Positions 44,338 through 53,766 of a DNA stretch of 64,000 nt are shown in pieces. Both the position numbers and the translations under genes were made by a program. The notes under the pieces were generated by a model. The model made no database searches and was not told the origin of the DNA. It was given only the letters and a program-made list of their open reading frames with translations. Source of the stretch: an uncultured Oscillospiraceae bacterium (GTDB taxonomy: Bacteria > Bacillota > Clostridia > Oscillospirales > Oscillospiraceae); NCBI GenBank assembly GCA_934667815.1, contig CAKUMO010000004.1, positions 1-64,000 on the forward strand, given 5' to 3'. The number at the start of each line of letters is the position of its first letter. The first letter of the stretch is position 1.

Positions 44338-46515
44338 TTAATTCTGTCCTCTCCTGACGTCCAGCACCCCCGAAAGGGCGCGGATTTTCGTGCGGATGGT
44401 CTCCAATTCCTGTACATTTTTGACCTCGAAGGTCGCAATTGTGCGTGCCTTGCCTGCGGGCATATCGCGGCCGGACAACTCCGTGACCTTGACCTTGGAG
44501 GCGTTGAGCACCGTGGCGATGTCCAGCCAGATGCCGTCGCGGTCGGTGGAATCGACCTCCAGCGTGGTGGTAAACGGCTTTTCGGCATCCGTGCACCACG
44601 CCACATGCACCCAGCGCCCGGCCTGCTTGGGGTCATTGGCCCCGGCGGCGTTGGGGCAGTCGCGGCGGTGGATGGAAACGCCGTAGCCCTTGGTGATAAA
44701 GCCGATGATGTCGTCTCCCGGCACCGGCGTGCAGCAGCGGGAGAATTTAATCATGCACGAGTCGATGTCCTCGACGATAACGCCCGAATCCTTGTGCCTG
44801 CTCTGGCGCACGGAGGGCTGCTCGGGCTGCTTGAGAAGCTCCTTCTGCTGCTTCTCGCGGCCGGCGCGGGTCAGGTCGTCGCGGATGCGGCCGAAGGCCT
44901 TGGCCGCGGTCAGGCCGCCGTAGCCGATGGCGGCATACATATCGTCCAGACAATCGAACGACAGCTTTTTCAAAAGTCCCGGCAGCAGCTCCTGATCCTG
45001 CAAAACGTTCGGGCTGATGCCCGCACGCCGCAGCTCGCCTTCAAAGCTGGCCTTGCCGTGGACGATGTTATCCTCGCGCTTTTCCTTTTTGAACCACTGC
45101 TTGATCTTCGTGCGTGCCTGATTGCTCTTGCAGATGTTCAGCCAGTCGCGGCTCGGCCCCTTGGCGGTCTTGGAGGTCAGAATTTCGACAATGTCGCCGT
45201 TGGCAAGCTGCTGGTCATAGGACGCGATGCGGTTATTGACCTTCGCGCCGACCATGGCGTTGCCGACGCCGGAGTGGATCGCATAGGCAAAGTCGATGGG
45301 CGTCGAGCCGGAGGGCAGGGACATGACCTTGCCCTTGGGCGTAAAGACAAAGACCTCGTCGTCGAACATCTCGACCTTGAGCGAGTGGATATAGTCCTCG
45401 GCGTCGGTCTCCTGCTGTGTTTCGAGCAGGCGGCGCACCCATTCAAACTGCTTTTCGTCGCCGCCGTCCACACCCTGCTTGTATTTCCAGTGCGCGGCAA
45501 TGCCGTATTCCGCCGTTTCGTGCATTTCCCATGTGCGGATCTGCACCTCGAAGGGGATGCCCTGCCGGCCGATGACGGTGGTGTGCAGGCTCTGGTACAT
45601 ATTCGGCTTCGGCGTGGAGATATAGTCCTTGAAGCGGCCGGGCACCAGATTGAACAGGTCGTGGATGTGACCGAGCACATTATAGCAGTCCGGGATGGAA
45701 TCAACAATGACACGGAACGCATACAAATCATACAGCTCATCGATGCGCTTGCCCTGCGCCTTCATCTTGCGATAGATGGAATAGACGTGCTTGATGCGGC
45801 CATAAATCGAGCCGTGGATGCCCACGGCGGACAGGCGCGTGGTGATCTTGCTCTGGATGGCCTTCATAAATTCGTCGGCCTCGGCCTGATGCGCGTCGAG
45901 ATACCGCATGATCTCGTTGTAGCCCTCGGGATCGAGGTACTTCAGGCTCGTGTCCTCCAGCTCCCATTTGATCTTCTGCATGCCGAGACGGTGCGCCAGC
46001 GGCGCGTAGATGTCCATGGTCTCGCGCGATTTGGAGATCTGCTTGGCAGGCGACTGGTACTGCATCGTGCGCGTGTTGTGCAGCCGGTCGGCAATTTTGA
46101 TGAGGATGACGCGGATGTCCCGGCTCATGGCCATGAACATCTTGCGCAGATTTTCCATCTGCTGCTCCTCGAGAGTGGAGTATTCCACACGCGTCAGCTT
46201 AGTGACGCCCTCGACCAGCGCCGCGACCGTCGAACCGAACTGGCGGGCGATTTCGTCATAGGTCGAGTCGGTGTCCTCAATGCAGTCGTGCAGCAGCGCG
46301 CCGAGAATCGCATCGGTGTCCAAACCGATTTCCGCGACGATCTCGGCCACGGCCAGCGGGTGGATGATATAGGGGGAGCCGTCCTTGCGCTTCTGCGAGG
46401 CGTGCTTGTTTTCGGCATAGCGGATGGCACGCTCGATGGCGTCCATGTCCACGTTCATATTGCGCGTGGCGATCGTGCGCATTAAGCTGTCATAATGTTC
46501 CTGAAAGGTTTCCAT
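44338..46515 (-). CDS. rel: Bifunctional (p)ppGpp synthetase/hydrolase
   Basis: The 725-aa stringent-response enzyme has, in order: an HD hydrolase domain (YIIHPLAVAEIVAEIG, LLHDCIEDTDSTYDEI, KIADRLHNTRTM), the synthetase domain (YDLYAFRVIVDSIPDCYNVL, PKPNMYQSLHTTVIG), a TGS domain (VFTPKGKVMSLPSGSTPIDF), a zinc-finger/helical region and a C-terminal ACT domain. Both catalytic halves look intact. The start at 46515 follows GGAGG. It is placed between recJ and dtd, the standard Bacillota order. Confidence 0.96.
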   Translation of the reverse strand: METFQEHYDSLMRTIATRNMNVDMDAIERAIRYAENKHASQKRKDGSPYIIHPLAVAEIVAEIGLDTDAILGALLHDCIEDTDSTYDEIARQFGSTVAALVEGVTKLTRVEYSTLEEQQMENLRKMFMAMSRDIRVILIKIADRLHNTRTMQYQSPAKQISKSRETMDIYAPLAHRLGMQKIKWELEDTSLKYLDPEGYNEIMRYLDAHQAEADEFMKAIQSKITTRLSAVGIHGSIYGRIKHVYSIYRKMKAQGKRIDELYDLYAFRVIVDSIPDCYNVLGHIHDLFNLVPGRFKDYISTPKPNMYQSLHTTVIGRQGIPFEVQIRTWEMHETAEYGIAAHWKYKQGVDGGDEKQFEWVRRLLETQQETDAEDYIHSLKVEMFDDEVFVFTPKGKVMSLPSGSTPIDFAYAIHSGVGNAMVGAKVNNRIASYDQQLANGDIVEILTSKTAKGPSRDWLNICKSNQARTKIKQWFKKEKREDNIVHGKASFEGELRRAGISPNVLQDQELLPGLLKKLSFDCLDDMYAAIGYGGLTAAKAFGRIRDDLTRAGREKQQKELLKQPEQPSVRQSRHKDSGVIVEDIDSCMIKFSRCCTPVPGDDIIGFITKGYGVSIHRRDCPNAAGANDPKQAGRWVHVAWCTDAEKPFTTTLEVDSTDRDGIWLDIATVLNASKVKVTELSGRDMPAGKARTIATFEVKNVQELETIRTKIRALSGVLDVRRGQN

Positions 46516-46562
46516 AAGGGCCTCCAATTTGTTTGCGATTGCGGGGGACTGTAATTTTTGCG

Positions 46563-48602
46563 TTATTCCCCCGCTGCCTGATGCAGTGCACAGTAGAGCG
46601 GGCTGTTTTCCAGCGGATTTTTCCCCTGTACCGGCAGCAGGCGAATCTCCAGCGCGCTGCCCGTGTGCCGCAGCTCGATGAAATGCAGTTCGGCCAGAAT
46701 GTCCAGACATGCCAGCGTGCGGCGGACGCTGTGACGCCCATGCGACCACGCGGCCACTGCGCAGCAGAACGCATCCTGCTGGCAATGCAGCGGCGCACGC
46801 GCCGCACCGGCGCGCAGATACTGGTACACGTCCGCCACGTCCGCCCGCTCCGGCATCAGCGCGGCTGCCTCACAGGGATGCAGACGCTCGCGGCGGCGGA
46901 AGCGGTCGTAATACTCGCAGACCGAGACGATGCGCAGATCGGTCAGATTGAGCTGCGCGGATTTTATGCCGCGATATTCGTTGATTTGCGGCGTAAAGGC
47001 AAGATCAACGCGCGTGCCGGGCGTGAGTTTTTCCAGCAGCGCACCGCCGGAAAAATAGATGGCTTGCAGTGCCGTGCCGTCCTTGGCATGCAGCTTCAGG
47101 CGCAGATGCTTGCCGCCGCCGACGGAGCCTGCCGCGTCCACCACGGCTTCGGTCAGGCACAGCGTGGGCTTCGGGCAGCCCGTGCCGCACGGTTCAAGCT
47201 GAGAAAGCCCCTGCACATTTGCTACTGTCAGCAGGGCGCCCGGGATCTCGCAGTCGATCTCCAGCGCCGCGCCCGCTGCGCCCGAGGCGGCGTATTCCTT
47301 CGCCAGCGCACAGATGCGGCGGCGGAATTCTTCAATATTTTTGCGCTCTATGGTGAAGCCTGCGGCCAGCTCGTGCCCGCCGAAGCCCTCCAGAAGCGGC
47401 GACAGCTCGCGCAGCGAGGCAAAGAGGTTGAACCCGCCGTAGGAGCGTGAGGAAGCTTTGCCGTGCTCACCGTCCATACAGATCAGAAAGGCAGGACGGC
47501 AGAATTCCTCGCTCAGGCGCGAGGCCACGATGCCCACCACGCCCTGGTGCCAGCCCTCTCCCGCCAGCACGATGGCATCCGGACAGGTCCCCCTGCGAAG
47601 CTGCGCCACGGCGTCGCGGTAGATGACGGACTCCGTGCTCTGGCGCTCACGGTTCAGGCGGCAGAGCGTCTGGGCAAGCCGCGCGGCCTGCGCCGGGTCG
47701 TCCGAAAGAAAGAGCTGCACGGCCAGCTCCGCGTGCTCCATACGTCCGGCGGCGTTGATGCGCGGCGCGAGCACATAGCCGATTGTTCCGGCGGTCACGG
47801 GCTGATTGCCGCATTCGCAGGCTTCGATCAAGGCCCGCAGGCCGAGACGCGCGGGATTTTGCAATGCGGCCAGACCCTGCACGACCAGACGGCGGTTTTC
47901 TCCGCGCAGCGGCATAACGTCCGCGATGGTGCCGAGACAGTAGAGGTCTGCCCAGCGGCGCGCGGCTTCGTCCTGACTGCCCAGCAGCACCGAAGCCAGC
48001 TTGAACGCCACGCCCACGCCGGAAAGGTCGGTGTGCGGATAAGTGCGGTCGGGCCGGTGCGGATCGACCACGGCGGCACAGTCGGGCAGGCGTTCCTTGC
48101 ACTCGTGGTGATCGGTGACGATGAGCTGCACGCCGAGCTTTCTGCACACGTCGGCCTCGTCCAGCGCGGTAATGCCGCAGTCCACCGTGACGATCAGCCC
48201 CACGCCCTTGGCAGCAAGCTGCTCGATGGCGGGCGTGTTCAGGCCGTAGCCCTCCTCCAGCCTGCCGGGAATGTGATAAAGGCAGTCCGCGCCCAGCGAG
48301 CGCAGGCATTCGATCAAAAGACAGGTGGCCGTGATGCCGTCCACGTCGTAATCGCCGAAAACGGCGATCTTCGTGCCGCCTGCAATGGCGGCCTGGAGAA
48401 GCTCCGCGGCCTTGCCCAGCTCCTTCATGGCCAGCGGGTCGCACAGCGGCGCATCGACGTCCAGAAGCGCCCGCGCCGCTTCCGGCGTTTCATAGCCGCG
48501 CCCGCAGAGCACGCGTGCGGTCAGGGGCGAATAGCCCGCCCGCTCGAGCGCCTGAATTTGTGCCTCCTTCGGCTTCGCAATGTTCCAGATTCCGTACTTC
48601 AC
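46563..48602 (-). CDS. recJ: Single-stranded-DNA-specific exonuclease RecJ
   Basis: The 679-aa 5'-3' exonuclease of the DHH superfamily has FGDYDVDGITATCLL (DYDVDG at 84-89), VTVDCGI, VTDHHECK, DLSGVGVAFKLA and the DHHA1 segment with GFGGHELAAGFT. An OB-like region and a C-terminal extension of about 110 residues, common in clostridial RecJ, follow. Translation starts at a GTG with an AGGATG site 12 nt upstream. It is the first gene of the long leftward series. Confidence 0.95.
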   Translation of the reverse strand: MKYGIWNIAKPKEAQIQALERAGYSPLTARVLCGRGYETPEAARALLDVDAPLCDPLAMKELGKAAELLQAAIAGGTKIAVFGDYDVDGITATCLLIECLRSLGADCLYHIPGRLEEGYGLNTPAIEQLAAKGVGLIVTVDCGITALDEADVCRKLGVQLIVTDHHECKERLPDCAAVVDPHRPDRTYPHTDLSGVGVAFKLASVLLGSQDEAARRWADLYCLGTIADVMPLRGENRRLVVQGLAALQNPARLGLRALIEACECGNQPVTAGTIGYVLAPRINAAGRMEHAELAVQLFLSDDPAQAARLAQTLCRLNRERQSTESVIYRDAVAQLRRGTCPDAIVLAGEGWHQGVVGIVASRLSEEFCRPAFLICMDGEHGKASSRSYGGFNLFASLRELSPLLEGFGGHELAAGFTIERKNIEEFRRRICALAKEYAASGAAGAALEIDCEIPGALLTVANVQGLSQLEPCGTGCPKPTLCLTEAVVDAAGSVGGGKHLRLKLHAKDGTALQAIYFSGGALLEKLTPGTRVDLAFTPQINEYRGIKSAQLNLTDLRIVSVCEYYDRFRRRERLHPCEAAALMPERADVADVYQYLRAGAARAPLHCQQDAFCCAVAAWSHGRHSVRRTLACLDILAELHFIELRHTGSALEIRLLPVQGKNPLENSPLYCALHQAAGE

Positions 48603-48640
48603 ACCAAATACACATCCTGATTCTCTTTTATTTTCTTTTC

Positions 48641-48669
48641 ATTATAGCAAATTTTTATTCGCAGTACAA
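48641..48669 (-). promoter_or_regulatory. Promoter of the recJ-rel-dtd series
   Basis: On the minus strand TTGTAC (48664-48669), 17 nt, TATAAT (48641-48646), 38 nt upstream of recJ. Confidence 0.75.
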
Positions 48670-48715
48670 TAGCGGCGCAAAAAAACGGGGAAAAATAGAG
48701 GAAAGGAGACTGCTT

Positions 48716-49570
48716 ATGAATAAACGAAATAGACTTCTGACGCTCCTGCTGACGGCAGCGCTGCTGGCAAGCCTTGCACTGTTTCTGTTTCAACAGAATT
48801 TCGCGCTCCAGGTCGAACAGGTCGAGCTGACGTTCGAGGCGCTCCCGCCGGAGTTCGACGGTCTGCGCGTGGCGGAGCTTTCCGACCTGCACGGCCGCAG
48901 CTTCGGACGCGGCAATACGCGGCTTCTGGACGCGCTGCGGCAGGCGCAGCCCGACCTCATCTGCCTCTGCGGCGATATTTTTGACGAAAACACCGACGTC
49001 ACCATGCTTGAGCCGCTTCTGCGCGGGCTTGTCGGCATCGCGCCGGTGTATTATGTGACCGGCAACCACGAGTGGCGCGTGCCCGGTCTGCGCGTACTGC
49101 TGCGGCAGATGCGTGCGCTGGGCGTGACGGTGCTGCAAAACGAGTACCGTGTGCTTACGCGCGGCGCGTCGTCGCTCTGCGTGGCGGGTGTGGACGATCC
49201 CTGCGGCCCCTATGACAAAAAAACGCCCGCGCAGCTTGTGCGGGAGCTGCGGCAGCGCGAGGGCGAGGCATTCGTCCTCATGCTCTCGCACCGCAACGAT
49301 GAGCTTGCCATGTGGAGTGAGCTGGGCGTGCAGCTCGTCCTGAGCGGGCACTGCCACGGCGGCGTGGTGCGCCTGCCGCTGCTTGGCGGTGTGTTCGGCA
49401 CGCGGCGCGAGCTGTTTCCCAACTACGACGCGGGCGCGTACCGCCTCGGCGGCACGACGCTGTACGTCAGCCGCGGCCTGGGCTATACGAATGTGCATTT
49501 CCGCCTGTTTAACCGTCCGCATGTCCCCATTTTGATCCTCAGAAGCGACAAAAACGTGAACAAATCGTAA
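48716..49570 (+). CDS. Membrane-anchored metallophosphoesterase
   Basis: The 284-aa product has an N-terminal membrane anchor (7-28, LLTLLLTAALLASLALFLF) and a calcineurin-like phosphoesterase domain with all five motifs: SDLHGRSF, GDIFDE, GNHEW, LSHRND and SGHCHGG. It resembles YkuE/YaeI proteins, which act on lipids or cell-envelope phosphoesters; the substrate is unknown. The start at 48716 follows GAAAGGAG. It is divergent from recJ. Confidence 0.9.
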   Translation: MNKRNRLLTLLLTAALLASLALFLFQQNFALQVEQVELTFEALPPEFDGLRVAELSDLHGRSFGRGNTRLLDALRQAQPDLICLCGDIFDENTDVTMLEPLLRGLVGIAPVYYVTGNHEWRVPGLRVLLRQMRALGVTVLQNEYRVLTRGASSLCVAGVDDPCGPYDKKTPAQLVRELRQREGEAFVLMLSHRNDELAMWSELGVQLVLSGHCHGGVVRLPLLGGVFGTRRELFPNYDAGAYRLGGTTLYVSRGLGYTNVHFRLFNRPHVPILILRSDKNVNKS

Positions 49571-49634
49571 ATTCTCCGCTTCGGGACTTGTAAAATCAAT
49601 GCCCGCGACTATAATGGTCGTGTAGGTGATAGAT

Positions 49635-50045
49635 ATGTTTCGTAAAATCGGAGCGGCGCTGCGTCGATTCATGTATGGGCGTTACGGTTCGGATCAACTC
49701 AATATGGCGATCCTCATTGCGGCGGTGCTGCTGAGCCTGATTAACAGCATTCTGACGGTATTCCTGCGCAGCTCGCAGGTTTACAGCACGATCATTGCGC
49801 CGATTCTGTCGGTGGCGGTCTATGGACTGCTGATTTACAGCTTTTTCCGCATGCTCTCGCGCAATATTTATAAGCGCCAGCGCGAAAACCGCCGCTTCAC
49901 GCAGCTTTGGACGCGCATCAAAGACCGCAACAACCGCTATTTCCGCTGCCCGAACTGCAAGCAGACGGTGCGCGTGCCGCGCGGCCGCGGGAAAATCTGC
50001 ATCCGCTGCCCGAAGTGCGGCGAGAAATTCACGCGCAAGACGTAA
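49635..50045 (+). CDS. Small membrane protein with C-terminal zinc ribbon
   Basis: The 136-aa protein has two transmembrane helices (about 24-44 and 56-76) and a C-terminal zinc ribbon (FRCPNCKQTVRVPRGRGK, then IRCPKCGEKF). I do not recognise a named family. It is transcribed with or after the phosphoesterase gene (64-bp gap; ribosome site AGGTGAT). The ribbon may bind nucleic acid or protein at the inner membrane face. Confidence 0.7.
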   Translation: MFRKIGAALRRFMYGRYGSDQLNMAILIAAVLLSLINSILTVFLRSSQVYSTIIAPILSVAVYGLLIYSFFRMLSRNIYKRQRENRRFTQLWTRIKDRNNRYFRCPNCKQTVRVPRGRGKICIRCPKCGEKFTRKT

Positions 50046-50085
50046 TAAAAGCGCCGTATAGCAGGCTCATTGCAATTTTGCATTG

Positions 50086-50125
50086 AGCTTGTCAAAAAAG
50101 ACCTTTTGGACTTTTTTGACAAGCT
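50086..50125 (+). terminator. Terminator after the zinc-ribbon membrane protein
   Basis: A perfect 15-bp inverted repeat (50086-50100 and 50111-50125) with A6/T6 tracts inside the stem and a 10-nt loop. Confidence 0.7.
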
Positions 50126-50128
50126 GAG

Positions 50129-50158
50129 CAGCCCGCGCCGGAATTCCGGCGCGGGCTG
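50129..50158. repeat. Perfect 30-bp GC palindrome centred on GAATTC
   Basis: The 30 bases 50129-50158 are fully self-complementary. It lies just beyond the ricT stop codon and probably forms a second terminator stem for the minus strand, although no T-run follows. Confidence 0.75.
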
Positions 50159-50205
50159 TTGTTATGAGATTGATTCGCTGTGATTTCCCGTGTAACGGCC
50201 GCTTT

Positions 50206-51558
50206 TCAGCCCTCAGGCTTTTGCATGCCGGGCTTGCGGCGGCGGTGATAGCGGCGGCGCTGGGCATTTTTTGCCTTTTCGCCCTCGGCATCGGGCGCGG
50301 CCTGCTTTGCTTCTGCCGCTCTGGGCGGCCTCTGCTCGGCCTTCGCCTCCGCCGGACGGGCTTCGGCAGCTCTGGGCGGCTTCGGCTGCTCGGCCTTGGC
50401 CGGCTTCTGCGGCTTCTGTGCGGGGCGGCTCTCCGCCGGCTTCTGCTCGACCCTAGCTTCGCCCTTACTCTTGCTGCGGCTGCGTCCGCTGCGGCGGCGA
50501 CGCTTCTTCTCCGTTTCCTCGACCTCGGCGGCGTTTGTACGCGCCTCCTCGAGAACCTCCGCATTCTGCTTCATGACGACGGGCGCAAGATAGGTCGTCA
50601 GCGTTGCGGCCTCTTGCTTGGCACGGCGCTTCGGATCGCCGGAAATGGGCGCGAGGTCATCAGGGATGGGGGTGTCGGTTTTCTTTGCCTTGCCGTTGCG
50701 CAGCACGCAGATGTCGCAATTCTTGTGGCAGACGATGGTGTCCGGCTGCTGCTCAAGGCGCACCTTCACGCTCTGACGCAGCAGGTTCACGTCCGTGACC
50801 GTGCCGCGTCCGTCGGGCGTATCGACAAAGGACTCGGCCTTGGGGCTGGTCTTGATAAGATCCTCATAGGCCTCCTGTTCATAATTCAGGCAGCACATCA
50901 GGCGGCCGCAGGTACCGGAGATCTTCGTGGGGTTGAGACTGAGATTCTGCGTTTTCGCCATTTTAATGGACACTGGCTGGAAGTCGTCCAAAAATTCGCG
51001 GCAGCAGAACGGGCGGCCGCAGATGCCCAGACCGCCGACCATCTTGGCCTTGTCGCGCACGCCGATCTGGCGCAGTTCAATGCGCGTGCGCAGCATGGAA
51101 GCGAGAATTTTGACCAGCTCGCGGAAGTCCACACGGCCGTCGGCGGTGAAGAAAAACAGAACTTTGCTGCCGTCGAAGGCGTATTCCGCCGAAACGAGCT
51201 GCATTTCCAGCCCCAGCTCCTCGATCTTGCACTGGCAGACCTCAAAGGCATGCTTTTCGCGCAGGCGGTTGTCGGCGTCGGTGCGCTTGTCCTGCACCGT
51301 GGCCAGACGCAGCACCGGGCGCAGCGGCGCGACGACCTCGTCCGCATTGACCGTATGATTGCCGCGCACGCAGCGGCCAAACTCCGCGCCGCGCGCGGTC
51401 TCGATGACCACGTCGTCGCCCGTGCGGACGGTCAGTGCGCCGGGATCGAAGAAATAGTTCTTGCTGCCGCTGCGGAACTGCACGTCGCAGACCGTGACCG
51501 GCGCTTTTTCGGGTTGTTCGACAGCCGCATCGGGCCGGAGGGTTTCGTTGGATTCCAT
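50206..51558 (-). CDS. ricT: PSP1-domain protein RicT (YaaT family)
   Basis: The 450-aa product has a PSP1 domain with the characteristic cysteines (GGLGICGRPFCCREFL, GTCGRLMCCLNYE) that in B. subtilis RicT bind 4Fe-4S clusters with RicA and RicF and affect RNase Y. The C-terminal 160 residues are a low-complexity Lys/Arg/Ala/Pro/Glu tail (about 290-450), which is unusually long for the family and could bind RNA. holB precedes it by 9 bp, the normal holB-ricT pairing. The start follows AAGGAG. Confidence 0.9.
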   Translation of the reverse strand: MESNETLRPDAAVEQPEKAPVTVCDVQFRSGSKNYFFDPGALTVRTGDDVVIETARGAEFGRCVRGNHTVNADEVVAPLRPVLRLATVQDKRTDADNRLREKHAFEVCQCKIEELGLEMQLVSAEYAFDGSKVLFFFTADGRVDFRELVKILASMLRTRIELRQIGVRDKAKMVGGLGICGRPFCCREFLDDFQPVSIKMAKTQNLSLNPTKISGTCGRLMCCLNYEQEAYEDLIKTSPKAESFVDTPDGRGTVTDVNLLRQSVKVRLEQQPDTIVCHKNCDICVLRNGKAKKTDTPIPDDLAPISGDPKRRAKQEAATLTTYLAPVVMKQNAEVLEEARTNAAEVEETEKKRRRRSGRSRSKSKGEARVEQKPAESRPAQKPQKPAKAEQPKPPRAAEARPAEAKAEQRPPRAAEAKQAAPDAEGEKAKNAQRRRYHRRRKPGMQKPEG

Positions 51559-51567
51559 AATATCTCC

Positions 51568-52524
51568 TTATTGTAAAAGAATCGAAAGTTCGCCGCAGAT
51601 GTGGCCGGGGCCGACGTTCGCATCGACCTGTACCAGTGCGGTTCTGAGCGCGTCCACACCGCGCAGCAGCGCGGCAGCCGAGCGTGCCGCAGCGAGGCGG
51701 CTGCATTCCGGACGCAGCGGGGTCTGTCCGGCGCGGACGGTCAGGGCGGAGGCGAGCAGCTCGTACCATTCGACCAGAACGGCACGCAGCGGATCGCGCT
51801 TGAGCTTTTCCATCGGCGCAAGCACGCGCAGCAGGGCGACGGCGTCCTTTGCGCAGTATGCCTGCAAAAATTCCACGCTCTGCGGCAAAAGTGCCTCGGC
51901 GTTCTCGCGCAGTAGCGTCTCGGCCTGACCGAGATACCCGCCGCCGCGCAGCGCGGCAGAGCGCAGCGCTGTTTCCTGCGCCTGCGGAAAACGCTCGCGC
52001 AGCGCGGGCAGCAGCACGGACTCGGGCAGCGGCTGCAAGCGCAGCTCCACACAGCGGCTCCGCACGGTGGGCAGCAGACGCTCGGCGTTGTCCGTCAGCA
52101 GCAGGAACACGCCGTATTCCGGAGGCTCCTCCATACATTTGAGCAGTGCGTTCTGCCCCTGCGGATTGAGATCCTGCGCACGCGGGATCAGATAGATCTT
52201 TTTCGTGCCCTCGTTCGGACGGATATAAAGATCGGCGCAGGTCTCGCGGATGAGCTTGACGGGCAGTTGTTTTTTCTCCGGGTCGTCCACGGTGATGATG
52301 TCCGGATGGGTGCCGTGCAGCACCTTGTGGCACTGCGGGCAGCGCAGGCAGGGCTTTTGCGGCGCGGTGCATTCCATCGCGGCACACAGAAGCTGCGCCA
52401 GCGTGTGCTTTCCCGACCCGACCGGGCCGCAGAGCAGGTAGCTGTGGTGCAGCTTTCCGCCTGAAAGCACGGCGGCGAGCCGCTGCTTGAGCGTATCGTT
52501 GCCGAGAAGGGTTCCGAAATTCAC
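51568..52524 (-). CDS. holB: DNA polymerase III delta' subunit
   Basis: The clamp-loader subunit of about 318 aa starts at a GTG (52524) 7 nt after GGAGG. It shows the AAA+ features of delta': HHSYLLCGPVGSGKHTLAQ (P-loop), zinc-binding cysteines CLRCPQCHK, ALLKCMEEPPEYGVFLLLTD and RSRCVELRL (SRC motif). The helicase-like sensor and the C-terminal collar helix follow. It precedes ricT, as in most Bacillota. Confidence 0.92.
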   Translation of the reverse strand: MNFGTLLGNDTLKQRLAAVLSGGKLHHSYLLCGPVGSGKHTLAQLLCAAMECTAPQKPCLRCPQCHKVLHGTHPDIITVDDPEKKQLPVKLIRETCADLYIRPNEGTKKIYLIPRAQDLNPQGQNALLKCMEEPPEYGVFLLLTDNAERLLPTVRSRCVELRLQPLPESVLLPALRERFPQAQETALRSAALRGGGYLGQAETLLRENAEALLPQSVEFLQAYCAKDAVALLRVLAPMEKLKRDPLRAVLVEWYELLASALTVRAGQTPLRPECSRLAAARSAAALLRGVDALRTALVQVDANVGPGHICGELSILLQ

Positions 52525-52658
52525 GTGCCGTCCTCCGTTCCGCAAAATCTACTTCAGTATATTATACCGTGATTTCATGTGATTTTCCAGACCTTATTTT
52601 CTGGAAAGCGCAATTTTTTCGATAAAAAAGAAATTTTGAAAAAAGTTAGTCTGCCCTC

Positions 52659-52687
52659 TTGACAAAATCGGAGCCGTGTGCTAAGAT
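52659..52687 (+). promoter_or_regulatory. Promoter of the perR-like/rubrerythrin operon
   Basis: TTGACA (52659-52664), 17 nt, TAAGAT (52682-52687). Confidence 0.8.
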
Positions 52688-52716
52688 AATAATGCAAATG
52701 ATAATTATTATTGTTT
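52688..52716 (+). promoter_or_regulatory. Candidate Fur/PerR operator
   Basis: Directly after the -10 box lies an AT-rich, partly palindromic stretch containing ATGATAATTATTATT, similar to Fur and Per boxes. Its position over the transcription start fits repression of the regulator's own operon. No footprint-level match can be claimed. Confidence 0.55.
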
Positions 52717-52729
52717 ATGGAAGGAGACG

Positions 52730-53137
52730 ATGCCTATGCCCCCGCGCAAGCACAGCCGAAAGCGCGACGCCATCTATGACTGCGTGCGCAGCACCAAGAC
52801 GCACCCCAGCGCGGAATGGGTCTACACCCGGCTCAAGCCGGAAATCCCGGATCTGTCGCTCGGCACGGTCTACCGGAACCTCAACCTCTTTCAGCAGGAG
52901 GGAAAGCTCATCTCCGTCGGCGTGGTCAACGGCCTCGAGCGCTTTGACGCCTGCACCGTCCCGCATGCGCATTTCATCTGCAAGCACTGCGGCGCGGTCA
53001 TCGATGTGGACACGGTCGATCCGCCGGAGCATCTGATCGCACAGGTCGAATGCGGCGCGGTGAGAGAATGCACGCTGACCTTCAGCGGAATCTGTAATTC
53101 CTGCATCCGGACGGATGCCGAAAATAATCACGAATAA
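52730..53137 (+). CDS. Fur family regulator, PerR-like
   Basis: The 135-aa protein has the Fur winged helix (PSAEWVYTRLKPEIPDLSLG, TVYRNLNLFQQEGK) and the metal-sensing region PHAHFICKHCG plus the second CxxC (CNSC) that holds structural zinc. Linkage to a peroxide-reducing rubrerythrin favours PerR over Fur or Zur. It probably autoregulates through the AT-rich box at its promoter. The start at 52730 follows AAGGAG; ATG 52736 is possible. Confidence 0.87.
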   Translation: MPMPPRKHSRKRDAIYDCVRSTKTHPSAEWVYTRLKPEIPDLSLGTVYRNLNLFQQEGKLISVGVVNGLERFDACTVPHAHFICKHCGAVIDVDTVDPPEHLIAQVECGAVRECTLTFSGICNSCIRTDAENNHE

Positions 53138-53161
53138 AATAAAATTTTGGAGGATTTTCAA

Positions 53162-53743
53162 ATGAAAAAGTATGTATGCCCCGTTTGCGGTTATATCCAC
53201 GAAGGCGAGATGCCCGAAGGCTTCAAGTGCCCGGTCTGCGGCGTTCCCGGTTCGAAGTTCAAGGAAGTTGAAGGCGAGATGACGCTGGCTGCCGAGCACG
53301 AGTTCGGCATCGGCACCAAGCTCGACGGCGTTCCCGAGGAGGACAAGAAGTTCATCCTCGAGCAGCTCAAGGCGAATTTCACCGGCGAGTGCTCCGAGGT
53401 CGGCATGTATCTGTGCATGGCGCGCATCGCGCACCGCGAGGGCTATCCGGAGATCGGCCTGTACTGGGAAAAGGCCGCCTATGAAGAAGCCGAGCATGCA
53501 GCGAAGTTTGCCGAGCTGCTGGGCAGTGAGCTGGAGCCGAACATGACGGCTTCGACGAAGAAGAATCTGGCGTGGCGTGTGGACTGCGAGTTCGGCGCAA
53601 CGGCGGGCAAGGTCGAGCTGGCCAAGGTCGCGAAGAAGAACAACCTCGATGCCATCCATGACACCGTTCACGAAATGGCCCGCGACGAAGCCCGGCATGG
53701 CCGCGCCCTCAAGGGTCTGCTGGAGCGCTACTTCGGCAAGTAA
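53162..53743 (+). CDS. Reverse rubrerythrin
   Basis: The 193-aa protein has an N-terminal rubredoxin domain (Cys6, Cys9, Cys23, Cys26) and a C-terminal ferritin-like diiron domain with [19 protein letters not shown] and [11 protein letters not shown]. This order is the reverse of ordinary rubrerythrin and defines reverse rubrerythrins of clostridia, which reduce hydrogen peroxide (and oxygen) with NADH-derived electrons. It is 24 bp after the PerR-like gene and should be induced by peroxide. Confidence 0.93.
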   Translation: MKKYVCPVCGYIHEGEMPEGFKCPVCGVPGSKFKEVEGEMTLAAEHEFGIGTKLDGVPEEDKKFILEQLKANFTGECSEVGMYLCMARIAHREGYPEIGLYWEKAAYEEAEHAAKFAELLGSELEPNMTASTKKNLAWRVDCEFGATAGKVELAKVAKKNNLDAIHDTVHEMARDEARHGRALKGLLERYFGK

Positions 53744-53766
53744 TTCAGCTTAAAATAAGCCTTTTT

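Noticed and set aside
43345..46485. Open frame of about 1046 codons opposite rel/dtd
   Set aside because: It is the mirror of rel, dtd and the MBL gene, with no motif and no translation signal.
50086..50158. Small RNA gene between the zinc-ribbon protein and ricT
   Set aside because: Two simple palindromes explain the stretch as terminators; no promoter was seen.
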